64,000 bases of DNA from Rhodopirellula bahusiensis (GCF_002727185.1 NZ_NIZW01000019.1:100990-164989); one strand, 5' to 3'. Shown: positions 24,253 through 33,411, counted from the first letter of the stretch. Translations and numbers: made by a program. Notes: generated by a model not told the origin, from the sequence alone.

Positions 24253-25863
24253 CTAGCTTTCGATCAGCAGTGCCATTTTTGAAAATTTGCTCAGTGAGTC
24301 TCTTACGACCTCGTCTGCGATGGCGCGGCAGATATCTGCGTCGGTCACAGGTTCTCCGTTCTGGTGAGCGATCAGCAGTCCCTGGTCCATGAGTTCACAG
24401 ACCTCGGTGACGAGGTGCTCGACGGTGATTGTGCCGTCAAGCTTTAGAAGCAATCGCTTTTCGATGTCCGACAGATTGACAGTCTCATGTCGCAAGTTTG
24501 TTACAAATCCTATTTGCCCAGCCATCGTCCGTGCTAAGTCTGTTGCTCGCGGCTGCTCAGGAGGGGTTGGCGAATACTGTGCAGGCTCGATTGATAGTTC
24601 TACGTGGCCTGTGGCATAGCAGCGCAATAGTGATTTGCCAAGCCGGTCGGCTTCTGAGCTGGAGCCGGTCGTATCGACAATTGAAGCCTGCTCGGCGATC
24701 AGTGATCTCGCAATCGCTACCAGTCGTCCAAACGAAATGTAGTTTGGCCAGATTGTTCCTAGGTGCGCCAGTGCCGCCTTGACGATAGGGTCAGTGGTTT
24801 TTGTGACTGATGCCCCCGACTCGAACGTTGCCGGGCTGTTGTCGCTCAGGCTGCGAATGGGCTCGGCAGGCTTTGTGTTCGAGCAAATGTGGAGCTCGCG
24901 AAGACGAGCTGGAGAAAGACCTCTGTCGATGGACACGCTATCCCTGCAGACAAGGGTTTGGCGAAACATGCGGTTGCGGACAAAGTCCATGTATTGTTCT
25001 TTTTCAACAATGTTTTCAGACAAATTGTTCAGCATGGATGCGACGCTCGGTGAAAAATTCTCGATTGCCATAACCGAGAAGTCCGCTTCGCCTAAGTACT
25101 GCAGCCCGGCCTTCTCTATTCGTTCGGCAAATTCTGAGAAGTAGATTGGCTCATTCACCTCCTCAAGATGCTCGTGGATCAGGTAGTAGTCCTCCTTGTC
25201 TTGCAGTTGCTCAAGTTCTGTGTTTAGGAGCATGCCATATGGGTTTCCATCGACCGGTACTGATTCCGCCAAGAAATTGAGAAGTGCTCTGGCTTTTCTG
25301 ACTTGATCCTCCGGTTTGCCCGGCTTTCGAGTGTGATAGCTCATGATGTCGCGGATCATCCCCCGCATTCGCCAGCCAGGAAAAGTGTTGTAGCTGATAT
25401 AGCCGATGCCTAGCGGAGTCAGTAGCTGTCCGCAGGTTTCTAAAAGTGCGGTCTGGGCGTCGTTTGGAATCCACGAAAATACACCGTGAGCGATGATGTA
25501 GTCGAAATCTTTCAGGTCTGAAGGGATCGATCTTACGTCGCAATGGACGAGTCTTGCATTTGATAGATTTGCTTCTTTGGCAATTTTTTGACCTGCACTA
25601 ATTTGAGCGTTGGATAGGTCGATTCCAACGAACTCGCTGTTTCTGAAACGATCGGCCATTGGCAAGAGGTTTCCACCTGATGCACACCCGATTTCGAGGA
25701 CTCTACAGCTTGCAATGGAAGGGGATTCAATGCCGTATAGCTTCGCGATAGTAGCCAGGCGTTCGGGATGGCTCTGGCGGAAAGGAAAGCTTTTGTATGG
25801 AACTCGGTCGTAGGGGGTTGCTGTTTCTGGTGCTGGGGCGTCGGTTTGTTCGAGAGGTTGCAT
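24253..25863 (-). CDS. SAM-dependent methyltransferase with regulatory domain
   Basis: The protein has about 536 residues. A class I methyltransferase domain lies at roughly residues 40-190, with VLEIGCASGGNLLPMADRF (SAM motif I) and GIDLSNAQISAGQ. The methyltransferase regulatory domain (MethyTransf_Reg) follows, with FAERIEKAGLQYLGEADFSV. A C-terminal winged-helix-like segment has IEKRLLLKLDGT. The ATG at 25863 is preferred because homologues start shortly before YDRVPYKSFPF; 25917 is possible. It lies about 50-100 bp after the FAD gene and 260 bp before the giant toxin, all on one strand, so it could modify the toxin or its surface anchor. That link is inference. Confidence 0.78.
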   Translation of the reverse strand: MQPLEQTDAPAPETATPYDRVPYKSFPFRQSHPERLATIAKLYGIESPSIASCRVLEIGCASGGNLLPMADRFRNSEFVGIDLSNAQISAGQKIAKEANLSNARLVHCDVRSIPSDLKDFDYIIAHGVFSWIPNDAQTALLETCGQLLTPLGIGYISYNTFPGWRMRGMIRDIMSYHTRKPGKPEDQVRKARALLNFLAESVPVDGNPYGMLLNTELEQLQDKEDYYLIHEHLEEVNEPIYFSEFAERIEKAGLQYLGEADFSVMAIENFSPSVASMLNNLSENIVEKEQYMDFVRNRMFRQTLVCRDSVSIDRGLSPARLRELHICSNTKPAEPIRSLSDNSPATFESGASVTKTTDPIVKAALAHLGTIWPNYISFGRLVAIARSLIAEQASIVDTTGSSSEADRLGKSLLRCYATGHVELSIEPAQYSPTPPEQPRATDLARTMAGQIGFVTNLRHETVNLSDIEKRLLLKLDGTITVEHLVTEVCELMDQGLLIAHQNGEPVTDADICRAIADEVVRDSLSKFSKMALLIES

Positions 25864-25967
25864 TGTGTGGTTGCTTGGCTTGGGGGTAAAGGGCCAGGAT
25901 GGGATACCAGGAAACATCAGGGCTCGCTTGTCGGCGAGTACAAACTAGTTCAGTTCACTTTTTCGAT

Positions 25968-27584
25968 TCATTTCCAGTTCTCTAGAAGTATATCGTGGAT
26001 GCGGCATGCGTTTTTGAGGTGGCGAGCAAGCCCGTTGCCGACTTTCGGGTTGCCGTTGTAGACAGTGTCGCCGACCGGTACTAGCGGCGATGAGAACTGA
26101 TGCTCGATGTAATCACCTTCTGGTAGGAAATACGGTGAGTATACAAAGGGGGGCTCTATTCTGCTGTTGCCAAGCGAGTCTCGGTTGTTGATGAGCTCTA
26201 ATAATTCGACGGTTCTTTCGTCCGTTGATCGTTCAGGGTGCAAGAGCCTGCGCACTTCGGAGAGCGTTGTTGGTGACGTTACGTTCTTTTTGAAGAATAT
26301 GTGTTCAGGGGGTGTCAAGCAAATGAAAACGAGGGCCTCGTTAAAGGGAGCCTGGAGATTGCCGGGCCAAATGTAGAATTTTGCATCGTCGTTGTGGTGA
26401 TGGCACCAACTAACTAATTCTTCGAAAATAGCAAATGGGATTCCGGTTATTTTGAGATTCGGGACAGCAATTGGTTGCCCTTGGACTAATGGTCGCAGAT
26501 ACCGGCCATGCCATATTGTTGCTATCTCAAGCTTGCTAGGTAAGTTGTGTGACGGAAGGCCGAACTTTCTAAAGCCTTGGTCGTAGTTGAGAGTGTTTTC
26601 AGCAATGAATGTTGGTCCAAGTTCGTTTGCAGATGAGTGGCTGATGCTCTGTTGTATTAGCCGGCCACCGGTCGCATCGAACGTGATGTCCCAGCTAGCT
26701 TGGCTTTCTCGCAGTATTTCGTCGCATTCACCGAAGAAGAATTCGACTCCAAGACACTTTGACGAAAGCAGCATTAGAGTTTCATAAATGTTCAGTGGCA
26801 CGCCAATCATTCCATTTGTGCCAACTCGCGAAATTAGTGTCGAAACGGTTGGGTCGATTAAGCCATTGAGCGTCTCCATCGGGATGTAGGTTAGCCATTT
26901 TCTTCCGTAAGGTTCTTTTATGTGCGGCGAAGACGTTCGGTTTTCTATGACCAGTATGCGAGCACGGCTTCCGAAGCTGATCTTCAAGCTGTTCGCGAGC
27001 GTTAGACCAACGCAGCCACCTCCTATGATGCAGACGTTTAGGTCGGGCTCTAACTCGTCGGTTGGTTCGAGATCCTGGGGCGTCCGCGCACGCGTTGAAT
27101 CAAACAGGACAGCTGCCTCGCTTCCTCTGGTAACGAATTGCATCGAATTGAAGAGGGTTGTGGGGCCTGTTGTCCCGATCAGCTCAGACAGTAGGTTGTA
27201 TGGATTGCGCTGTTTGCATATTGCACTCCCGGGATGGTGATTGTTGGCCTTGTCGGCTTTTTTAGTAGGTGACCAAAGGTGGCTCGGCGTTGAGAATTTC
27301 GCTTCGAAAAGGCTGGAATATAGCCATCCGGGAATGGCGTCGCCTGCAGTTGGCCGTTCATTCCTGATTGCGGAAAGGCAGGCATCAATAAAGCCGTGTT
27401 TGTCCGATAGGGGCAAGTTCTGGACGCATCTTCGGGCTTTTTCTCTGCAGTCTATCTGGCTGGGGGCGACCTTCAGGATCTTAGAATACGACGATTTGGC
27501 GTTTGAAAATTGCTTCTGTCCTAGGAGGGCATCTGCTAGGCGTCTTGTGTGCTCAATTGAATATTGCATTTCGGTGTTTGTCAT
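25968..27584 (-). CDS. FAD-dependent oxidoreductase with N-terminal TPR-like segment
   Basis: The protein has 538 residues from ATG 27584. The N-terminal 60 residues look like a TPR hairpin (RRLADALLGQKQFSNAKSSY). A Rossmann dinucleotide-binding motif, NVCIIGGGCVGLTLANSL, begins near residue 185, and FDATGGR appears later. C-terminal VPVGDTVYNGNPKVGNGLAR is typical of the FAD-ribityl loop of monooxygenase-type flavoproteins. The substrate is unknown. It opens the likely operon that runs into the methyltransferase and giant toxin genes, so a role in maturing a secreted protein is conceivable but unproven. Confidence 0.68.
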   Translation of the reverse strand: MTNTEMQYSIEHTRRLADALLGQKQFSNAKSSYSKILKVAPSQIDCREKARRCVQNLPLSDKHGFIDACLSAIRNERPTAGDAIPGWLYSSLFEAKFSTPSHLWSPTKKADKANNHHPGSAICKQRNPYNLLSELIGTTGPTTLFNSMQFVTRGSEAAVLFDSTRARTPQDLEPTDELEPDLNVCIIGGGCVGLTLANSLKISFGSRARILVIENRTSSPHIKEPYGRKWLTYIPMETLNGLIDPTVSTLISRVGTNGMIGVPLNIYETLMLLSSKCLGVEFFFGECDEILRESQASWDITFDATGGRLIQQSISHSSANELGPTFIAENTLNYDQGFRKFGLPSHNLPSKLEIATIWHGRYLRPLVQGQPIAVPNLKITGIPFAIFEELVSWCHHHNDDAKFYIWPGNLQAPFNEALVFICLTPPEHIFFKKNVTSPTTLSEVRRLLHPERSTDERTVELLELINNRDSLGNSRIEPPFVYSPYFLPEGDYIEHQFSSPLVPVGDTVYNGNPKVGNGLARHLKNACRIHDILLENWK

Positions 27585-28137
27585 TCGGCTTGCATGAATC
27601 GTCAAGGCAAGATGCGTTCGCTATGGGAGTTGGTTTTTTAGGCAAATGGCGGTCTGCCCGCGGTAGAGAGGTGCCTTGGAAAGGGTGAGCGGAACGAAGC
27701 AAGCGAAGTCTCAGGGCTGAAAGGGCGAGTGAATCGCGATCATTGCAGCGAGTCAGGCGGCCTCGGCATTGGGACAGGTGATTACGTGTCGTTTGGGCCG
27801 CCCGTTGCTGAGTGGGGCGGTTCATTTGGGGAGCAGTTCGGCCAATTTGAGCTCATTTCATCAACGGGGCGGTTTCGGCGATGCAGTGTGATCCTGGTAG
27901 GCCTTCGTGCCTCAATCGTAGCGAGTTTTTTGGCTGGACACGCATCGGGTGCCTCGCAGAGTGGGAGCGTTTGGGTGCGGCTGGCAATCTCATTGGCCGC
28001 GGAGGCTAGAAATTTCCCGGGAAATTTCGTCGGAGGGGGTAGGCGCAGTGTGCGCTAGAGGGGTAGAGTATTGAGCAGCCTTTTCGGGTGGTGTCGCGCC
28101 TACCTGGGGATTCGGTGTTTTGTTTTGGGCTATTTTG
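27585..28137. other. Intergenic region between divergent genes, no gene supported
   Basis: The 553 bases separate the minus-strand FAD gene from a plus-strand secreted protein. A plus-strand frame of 109 codons exists (27729-28058) but has no family features and looks like chance. The region should hold the promoter of the toxin operon and that of the secreted protein; no specific site could be identified. Confidence 0.5.
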
Positions 28138-28872
28138 ATGATTTCGTCTTCTAGGTTCTTGCCTTGTCTACTTGGCTTCTTGCTTGGCTTTGGCGGAATG
28201 GATTTCTGCCTTTCGAATGAGGGTGACCAGCAAAAGGAGTTGGTTTCGCAAGCCGACGTCGAGAAAGCACTGGCGAGAAAGTCGGTCCCCGAGTTTTCTG
28301 GAGCCTTTGGGCGATTGAAAATTTGTATTGCTATGGCAGAGCACCTTCGGTTGAATGATGGCGAGCTGGTGCAGATGAAGAACCTTCTTTCCGGGCTGCA
28401 CGTGACCAATGAAGATCTTGAGTTGGTTAATCTTCAAGGTGCAATGAATGCAAGTGAAAAAGAGGCCGAACTCCGGTTGCAAAGCCTGCGCAGCCTGATG
28501 CAGGTGCGATTCGAGGAGGCAGATGAGGAATTGGCTTCCTTGCTAGGAGAGCGGCGGCGCCGCGAGGTCGTAGGGGTTCAGGCGTACCTTCTTGGATGCG
28601 CCATCTTGACCGATCGTGTGCTTGTCGAAGCAATAGAGATTGAGCCCGAACAGCTTGTTGAAATTCGCAAATCTCGGTCCGCGCACCAGAACCGTTGGAA
28701 GGAGATCGATGACAGTGATTTTGTCTCGATGACACTTGAGTTGGAAACGTGGGAACGTGAAGTTAGAAAAGTGCTCGCTCCACTTCAACGCAACAGGTTT
28801 GACTCACTGGTTTCGATAGGTCGTACTTTGCTACACCCGAAAAACAAAGAAGATAAAGCGGTTTCTCACTGA
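28138..28872 (+). CDS. Secreted helical hypothetical protein
   Basis: The protein has 244 residues from ATG 28138. An N-terminal signal-like segment reads SSSRFLPCLLGFLLGFGG. The rest is charged and largely helical (KEAELRLQSLRSLMQVRFEE and EADEELASLLGERRR), possibly coiled coil. It resembles small planctomycete exported proteins of unknown function. It stands alone, divergent from the toxin operon, and no function is proposed. Confidence 0.6.
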   Translation: MISSSRFLPCLLGFLLGFGGMDFCLSNEGDQQKELVSQADVEKALARKSVPEFSGAFGRLKICIAMAEHLRLNDGELVQMKNLLSGLHVTNEDLELVNLQGAMNASEKEAELRLQSLRSLMQVRFEEADEELASLLGERRRREVVGVQAYLLGCAILTDRVLVEAIEIEPEQLVEIRKSRSAHQNRWKEIDDSDFVSMTLELETWEREVRKVLAPLQRNRFDSLVSIGRTLLHPKNKEDKAVSH

Positions 28873-28957
28873 ACGTAGCTCTGTTACTTGAGTTCTGTTG
28901 TGGTGTTCACGACTGGCACCTGCCAGTTTTCTTTCTGGAAAGTTATTGAGGCTTTCG

Positions 28958-29473
28958 ATGTCAAGAAGTGTTTTGTTGCTTGTGTTTGCTTTCAGCGTTG
29001 TTGCACCATCTCTCGTTTCGGCGGAGGACCCTGGTTCGGTGGAGGGGTTTCCTTCTGGCGTGGTCTACAACTATGATCCAAACGGCGATTCGTTCGTAAG
29101 TGTTGATGACCCAAACGCTGTAATCAACCATTTGAACATTGGCGGTCCTTATGACCCTCTGCTCGATGTTAATTTCGATTTTACGAATTCGGCTCTCGAT
29201 GCACTGATTGTTATCAACGCGTTGGGTCGAAATCCTTGGCAGAACAATACGACGGACCCAGACGATAAGTACGACGTGGATAACTCTGGGTATGCGTCAG
29301 CGCTCGATGCACTCCGCATTATTAACGAATTGAATCGCCGTTCGTCGGAGCCAACGCCCCTGCTGTTTAAAGAGGTTGATGCTGATGCTCCTGACTATTA
29401 CGATGTGGACGGAAACGAAATCTTAGAGTCGGCTGATGCGACAGCAGTAATTGCGCACTTAAACACTCTTTAG
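28958..29473 (+). CDS. Secreted protein with dockerin-like repeats
   Basis: The protein has 171 residues from ATG 28958, with the signal peptide SRSVLLLVFAFSVVAPSLVSA. Calcium-loop dockerin type I elements follow: YDPNGDSFVSVDDPNAVINH, DVNFDFTNSALDALIVINAL, DVDNSGYASALDALRIINEL and DVDGNEILESADATAVIAHL. It is essentially nothing but four EF-like half-repeats, so it may act as a connector that docks to a cohesin partner. The in-frame start at 28898 is rejected because the signal peptide begins at 28958. Confidence 0.78.
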   Translation: MSRSVLLLVFAFSVVAPSLVSAEDPGSVEGFPSGVVYNYDPNGDSFVSVDDPNAVINHLNIGGPYDPLLDVNFDFTNSALDALIVINALGRNPWQNNTTDPDDKYDVDNSGYASALDALRIINELNRRSSEPTPLLFKEVDADAPDYYDVDGNEILESADATAVIAHLNTL

Positions 29474-29815
29474 GTAGCTTTCGTTAGAAATTTGTTGCAA
29501 TCAGAGATTGGTTGCGAGTGTACCGTTGAGCATCGCGCCGCTGTGTCGTTGTTCAGCGGTATTTGCTTGGCGGATTGCTGTTGGAGGCAACTTGATATCG
29601 CATGATGCGAAAAGCTGGTGGGTTCTGCGATTTGCTGGATCTACCTGATGCACGGGAACTATTTTTACGTTTCCCTCGTCGTAGTGCAGGTGTATAATCA
29701 AAGTGGCGGTGGTCAGGGACGCCCGTTGATGGTGCAGTAACTGTGGGTCATACGAGAGACACGCAAATGTTCAGTATCAGCTTGGTAACTCGGCCAAAAA
29801 CCTCAGGGGTTTAAG
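29474..29815. other. Intergenic region, nothing clear
   Basis: The 342 bases between two secreted-protein genes hold a minus-strand frame of 66 codons at 29501-29701 without recognisable features. No repeat or terminator stands out. It probably contains the promoter of the following beta-helix protein; AGGGG eight bases before ATG 29816 is its likely ribosome binding site. Confidence 0.45.
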
Positions 29816-31969
29816 ATGACAAATGGTATGCGAGCTAGGCGGCTTTCGATAGAAGGTTTAGAGTCGAGGGAGTTGTTAGCTGCCTATGTAATTGAGAGTG
29901 GTGCGGACACATCGCTGGGGCAAGCGTTGGTAAGCGCAATCGAGCTTTCAAACTCAACTCAAGAAGCTGATACAATTACGCTCCCCCAGGGCTTTGTTGA
30001 TATTCCAGAAGGAGCTCCTGCTATTAGTGGTGAGCTTTCGATTTTCGGCAGCGGGCCGGGGACGCAAATTGGCGGTTCAGCAGGTCATCGCATCTTCAGT
30101 GTCCTTTCAGGATCGAGTTTAAGTCTATCTCAAATGCATTTGATTGGTGGGGAAGTGCAACAGGGAGGCGCGTTGCTCAATGCGGGGGAGCTGCAGTTGC
30201 GAGACGTGTCGATCGTTGGTGGCTCTGCAGAGCGAGGTGGTGCGATCTTTAACAGTGGGCACCTAGTGATTAGTAACGCAGCGATCGCTAACTCGATTGC
30301 GGTTGAGGGTGGTGCAATCTACAACACTGGCTCAGTTCTGGGAGACCAGGTTGCGTTCGTTGGCAATCGTGCTTCGGGAGGGCAAGGTGGTGGTGCTGTC
30401 AATAATCAAGGGCTACTGGATCTAACAGATTCGGTCCTCGTCGAAAACGAAAGCATTTATTTTGGGGGTGCAATTTCGACAGCTGGGGTCGTCCGGCTTA
30501 GCTCAACTGCGGTTACCAGCAATGTCTCGGAGTTTGGTTCGGGAATCGCCATCTTAGGGGGGCAGTATTCAGGCCAAGTATCGACTGCTGGCGAGTCGAT
30601 CATTGCAGGCAACAGTGCTGGTGAGCTTGGCGTCAATGACATCGCACAGTTCGATGTTGGCTCAGCCGGAGCCTTGTTGTCGCCGCTACTTTCTGCGGAA
30701 GGCAGTGTCGAGGCAGCTGATGCCGCAATCAATGAATTGTATCAAACCCTTGATTTGCCAAAGTTCAGCGAATTGACCGATTTAAGAGGGGCAAACTTTG
30801 AGGCACAGCGGGACCAAAACGGAGAATTCCAGGTTGTCTCTCGAGTTGGCAGTACGTCTGGTGTCGCTTTGGTGGAAGAACGATACTTGTTGATATCGTT
30901 GCCTGTTGAATCGGTGGGGACATTGCTACCGTCTATGTCAGCGCGTGCTCCTTCTTGGGACCGGATCGTAGCTAGCCAGGCCGGATCGAACGATTTGTCG
31001 TTTTCCTACGATGGTAATGCGATCGTTTTCGAACTTTCTGAGCTAGGGAGTTCCCCAAACACTAAGTATGAATGGGCGGATTTGGTCGTTCAGTCAGTGA
31101 ATTCGTCTGCTGGCAGTAGTGTGCTGGTAAATAATTTTGACACAGTTGGCGTTCAGTCAACAACACTTCGCTATCTTCCATCTGCAGGTTTTTCTGGTAG
31201 CGATTTGTTGACTGTCACCGCTGTGGATGCGGAGGGCCTGGAGCGTACTGGCACGATCGATGTCGAGGTTTTTGACGACATCACCGGCAAGCTGCAAGTT
31301 GTCGCCAATGAATCGTCAGATGGGACATTAGATGTTCAGTTAGAGGTTCCTGGCAACGGGGTAAGTCAGCAGGTGCGGACCTTCTCTCTTGTCGTCTCTT
31401 ACGACACTGAGGTTATGCGATTCAACGATGTAGCTGCCGTTTCTCCAGCATATCGTTCATTGTCGTCGGTTGAGCGTATTTACGATCGAGCGGGACAGGT
31501 TGTTGGTGTGGAGTTGTCCGGATTTACAACAAATGACCCCACCGAAATAATAGCAACGTTGCAACTCCAAAGAATTGCACAAGGCAACGCAATGATTGAG
31601 GTGCGGCCCGAGTTTGGCTGGAGTTTTGTTGAGGGCGTCACACCGCTCAGTCCGAAGGTCGTCGATGTTGAGTACGATCGTTTTCGGCCATACGATGTCA
31701 ACCGAGACGGTGAGGTCACTGCTGTCGATGCGCTTCAGATTATCAATGCACTCAATTCACAGAATTCACCTTCTTTGTCGCTCGACGTGAGTGGTGACGC
31801 GGATGTCACTTCGCTCGATGCCTTGCAGGTTATAAATTACCTGAATGCCTTTGGGCCTAGCGGAGAGCCGCTGGTCAGAGCACAAGTTAGCCATACCACT
31901 GATCTCTTTTCCAAAGATGACGAAGATGAACGAGATCAGGATGGGCGAATCGGTAGTTTACTGTTCTAA
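29816..31969 (+). CDS. LEPR-XLL surface protein with beta-helix repeats, cohesin-like domain and dockerin
   Basis: The protein has 717 residues. The N terminus RRLSIEGLESRELLAAYVI carries the planctomycete LEPR-XLL motif (LESRELLAA). Residues 40-290 form a right-handed beta-helix with GGAIFNSG, GGAIYNTG and GGAISTAG repeats like chlamydial polymorphic outer-membrane repeats. Residues about 490-620 resemble a cohesin-type domain (LVVSYDTEVMRFNDVAAVSP). A dockerin pair near 625-690 reads DVNRDGEVTAVDALQIINAL and DVSGDADVTSLDALQVINYL. It is probably exported and attached to the cell surface or a larger assembly. Confidence 0.82.
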   Translation: MTNGMRARRLSIEGLESRELLAAYVIESGADTSLGQALVSAIELSNSTQEADTITLPQGFVDIPEGAPAISGELSIFGSGPGTQIGGSAGHRIFSVLSGSSLSLSQMHLIGGEVQQGGALLNAGELQLRDVSIVGGSAERGGAIFNSGHLVISNAAIANSIAVEGGAIYNTGSVLGDQVAFVGNRASGGQGGGAVNNQGLLDLTDSVLVENESIYFGGAISTAGVVRLSSTAVTSNVSEFGSGIAILGGQYSGQVSTAGESIIAGNSAGELGVNDIAQFDVGSAGALLSPLLSAEGSVEAADAAINELYQTLDLPKFSELTDLRGANFEAQRDQNGEFQVVSRVGSTSGVALVEERYLLISLPVESVGTLLPSMSARAPSWDRIVASQAGSNDLSFSYDGNAIVFELSELGSSPNTKYEWADLVVQSVNSSAGSSVLVNNFDTVGVQSTTLRYLPSAGFSGSDLLTVTAVDAEGLERTGTIDVEVFDDITGKLQVVANESSDGTLDVQLEVPGNGVSQQVRTFSLVVSYDTEVMRFNDVAAVSPAYRSLSSVERIYDRAGQVVGVELSGFTTNDPTEIIATLQLQRIAQGNAMIEVRPEFGWSFVEGVTPLSPKVVDVEYDRFRPYDVNRDGEVTAVDALQIINALNSQNSPSLSLDVSGDADVTSLDALQVINYLNAFGPSGEPLVRAQVSHTTDLFSKDDEDERDQDGRIGSLLF

Positions 31970-32228
31970 AGAGCCGCTCAGGAATAACTTCCTGGTTCAG
32001 CGAAAGCGAATTGTCTTGTAGTTGTATTTAGAGAAAGCTTCGTTGGCCTTGATGAAGTGGCCGCAGATGAAGTGCTCGCTAGCTTGGAGCGTCTGGCTTG
32101 TGGTCGCGAGTTGCCGCAGTCCTTCTTCCGGTTCAATGCTTCCGGCCGTAACCACTTCGTAAAATGTCGCGTTCAGTCCAACGAACGCATGAAGCAAAGT
32201 CCCACGTCCGTCGGCGGGCGAAGACGTT

Positions 32229-32520
32229 TCACTCCGGGGTAGGCCTTGGTCGCGTCAGAGCGGCCGTCAACGCTGCCAACGATGATTGTCCTGAGATCCG
32301 GCGAATGCCCTTCTCTGCCTCGAGCAATGCTTGAGAAAGACAGCGGCTCGCTTGGTTGCTCTCATCTCGGAACCGCGTTGTGCGACCAAGCTTGCGACGT
32401 GTGTTCAAGAACGAGTTCTCGATTGCGTTGGTGCTCAACAGGGAACGGTGAAGCGTGTTGGGAACGTTTAGGCGATGTAGCGAGAGCAGGTTATCTCCGG
32501 CTCCGCGCAGGCTCCGATAG
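32229..32520 (-). mobile_element. IS256/Mutator-family transposase relic (C-terminal end)
   Basis: Minus-strand reading gives LAGYRSLRG, LLSLHRLNVPNTLHRSLLST, NAIENSFLNTRRKLGR and ALLEAEKGIRRISGQSSL. This matches the conserved C-terminal end of Mutator-type transposases (STNAIE and LLEAEKGFRR). The N-terminal two thirds and the catalytic DDE residues are missing. Upstream of 32540 the same frame continues with unrelated sequence. It marks an old insertion or deletion junction at the edge of a repeat-rich gap. Confidence 0.82.
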
Positions 32521-32556
32521 CCAGCCAGAGTGTCGCGTTGAGGACGAGCAAAATTT

Positions 32557-32709
32557 GATGCACGAAATGTGCACGTTTCCCGGTGAATTCCTGGCAACCG
32601 GACGGGATTCCTGGAATCCGAATTCGCCTGAAACCCAGTGAAAACGTTGGTTTTTGTGTCGAACGGCTCGACTGGGGGTGCAGGGAATTCGTGACCAACG
32701 CCTCCAGCC
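32557..32709 (+). repeat. Composite repeat, copy 1
   Basis: This diverged copy of the element at 32830-32992 shares four parts in the same order. These are GATGCAC...GTGCACG, TTCCTGGAA with a following CCGAAT, GTGAAAACG, and a tRNA-3'-like tail around 32670-32709 (GGGGGTGCAGGGAATTCG then CGCCTCC). The open frames across it look like chance. Confidence 0.5.
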
Positions 32710-32829
32710 ACGCAGTTGGAGCTATCCACGAAAGCAGCGTGGAGGTGCTAAGAATCTTCGTGTGGTGACAGATTCCATCAAAAATCGCCAAGTGTCCACC
32801 GCGGAAAACACTGGCTTTTTCGATGGCGT

Positions 32830-32992
32830 GATGCACTGAAAAGTGCACGGAATGGGTGTGAAACGGTGCCATTCCGTGCATTTCCTGGAACCGGAATCTG
32901 CGTGGAACCCCGTGAAAATGACGTTTTCAGGTCGCGTGACAGGCATTGACATCGTGGAGGTCACAGATTCGAGTTCTATATCGCCTACTCCC
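32830..32992 (+). repeat. Composite repeat, copy 2, ending in a tRNA-like 3' half
   Basis: This is the better preserved copy: GATGCACTGAAAAGTGCACG, a perfect 12-bp inverted repeat (32844-32855 and 32869-32880), TTCCTGGAACCGG, GTGAAAATGACG, and the tRNA-like end at 32946-32987. The tandem arrangement with copy 1 suggests a duplicated integration or recombination site rather than a gene. Confidence 0.5.
32946..32987 (+). ncRNA. tRNA 3'-half-like sequence (relic)
   Basis: Read as a tRNA 3' half, it gives anticodon-loop-like TTGACAT, stem CGTGG, variable AGGTC, T-arm ACAGA-TTCGAGT-TCTAT and acceptor ATCGCCT-A. The T stem has one mismatch and lacks the invariant G53-C61 pair. No 5' half with the complementary CCACG or AGGCGAT is present, so it is not a working tRNA. 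Such 3' fragments are left by elements that integrate into tRNA genes. It is followed at once by a strong terminator. Confidence 0.45.
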
Positions 32993-33030
32993 AAAAACCC
33001 CGCAAAGCGTAGTGGTTTGTGGGGTTTTTT
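32993..33030 (+). terminator. Rho-independent terminator
   Basis: AAAAACCCC at 32993-33001 pairs with GGGGTTTTT at 33021-33029, and the inner CAAA pairs with TTTG. The run of six T supports termination on the plus strand, and the A run allows it on the minus strand. It directly follows the tRNA-like sequence, as a terminator follows many tRNA genes. Confidence 0.75.
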
Positions 33031-33205
33031 CGTGTCTGCATCGTTTTCAGCGTCGTCGTCTGTTTGGTCTGAAAGAGGCTGTCTGGTCTGTCCTGGACTG
33101 ATATCAGGTGCAACCAGTGGTGCAACTATTCGTGGTTCTTCCGTCGGATGGAACGGTTGAACAAGGCTCTGTTGGAGCAATCGTAGATCCAGCGGAGTGA
33201 CAGCG

Positions 33206-33330
33206 TGGCCTTGCTGACGCGGCGGGTTGTGACAATGTCGCTGTCACAATCCTTTGAGACGTCTTGGCTGAATGCGGTGCTGACTGAGGGAGTGTCCGGT
33301 GGGAACCGGACCTACGGCTACGGGCGGACT
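33206..33330 (+). repeat. Dispersed intergenic repeat, copy 1
   Basis: It shares GGCCTTGCTGACGCGGCGGG and GTGCTGACTGAGGGAGTGTC with copy 2 at 33412-33535 as direct repeats about 206 bp apart. Its central hairpin is different: TGTGAC and GTCACA around 33229-33246. It lies in a gene-free stretch. Confidence 0.65.
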
Positions 33331-33411
33331 GATGGTGGCGACTCGTCCGTTGCGAACCGATTGGGCGGCTCGACGGCCAACTGGACGCTAACGCGTGGCG
33401 GCGGATGTTGG

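Noticed and set aside
27729..28058. Plus-strand gene before the secreted helical protein
   Set aside because: Composition is Gly/Ser/Arg-rich without pattern, with no ribosome binding site and no family resemblance.
29501..29701. Minus-strand gene of 66 codons between two secreted-protein genes
   Set aside because: No motif, no Shine-Dalgarno site, and no neighbour relation; kept as unassigned.
32229..32729. A complete protein of 166 residues
   Set aside because: Only the C-terminal part matches Mutator transposase; the N-terminal 60 residues come from the unrelated composite repeat.
32946..32987. Functional tRNA gene
   Set aside because: There is no 5' half. The acceptor and anticodon stems have no partner, and the T stem lacks the invariant G-C pair.
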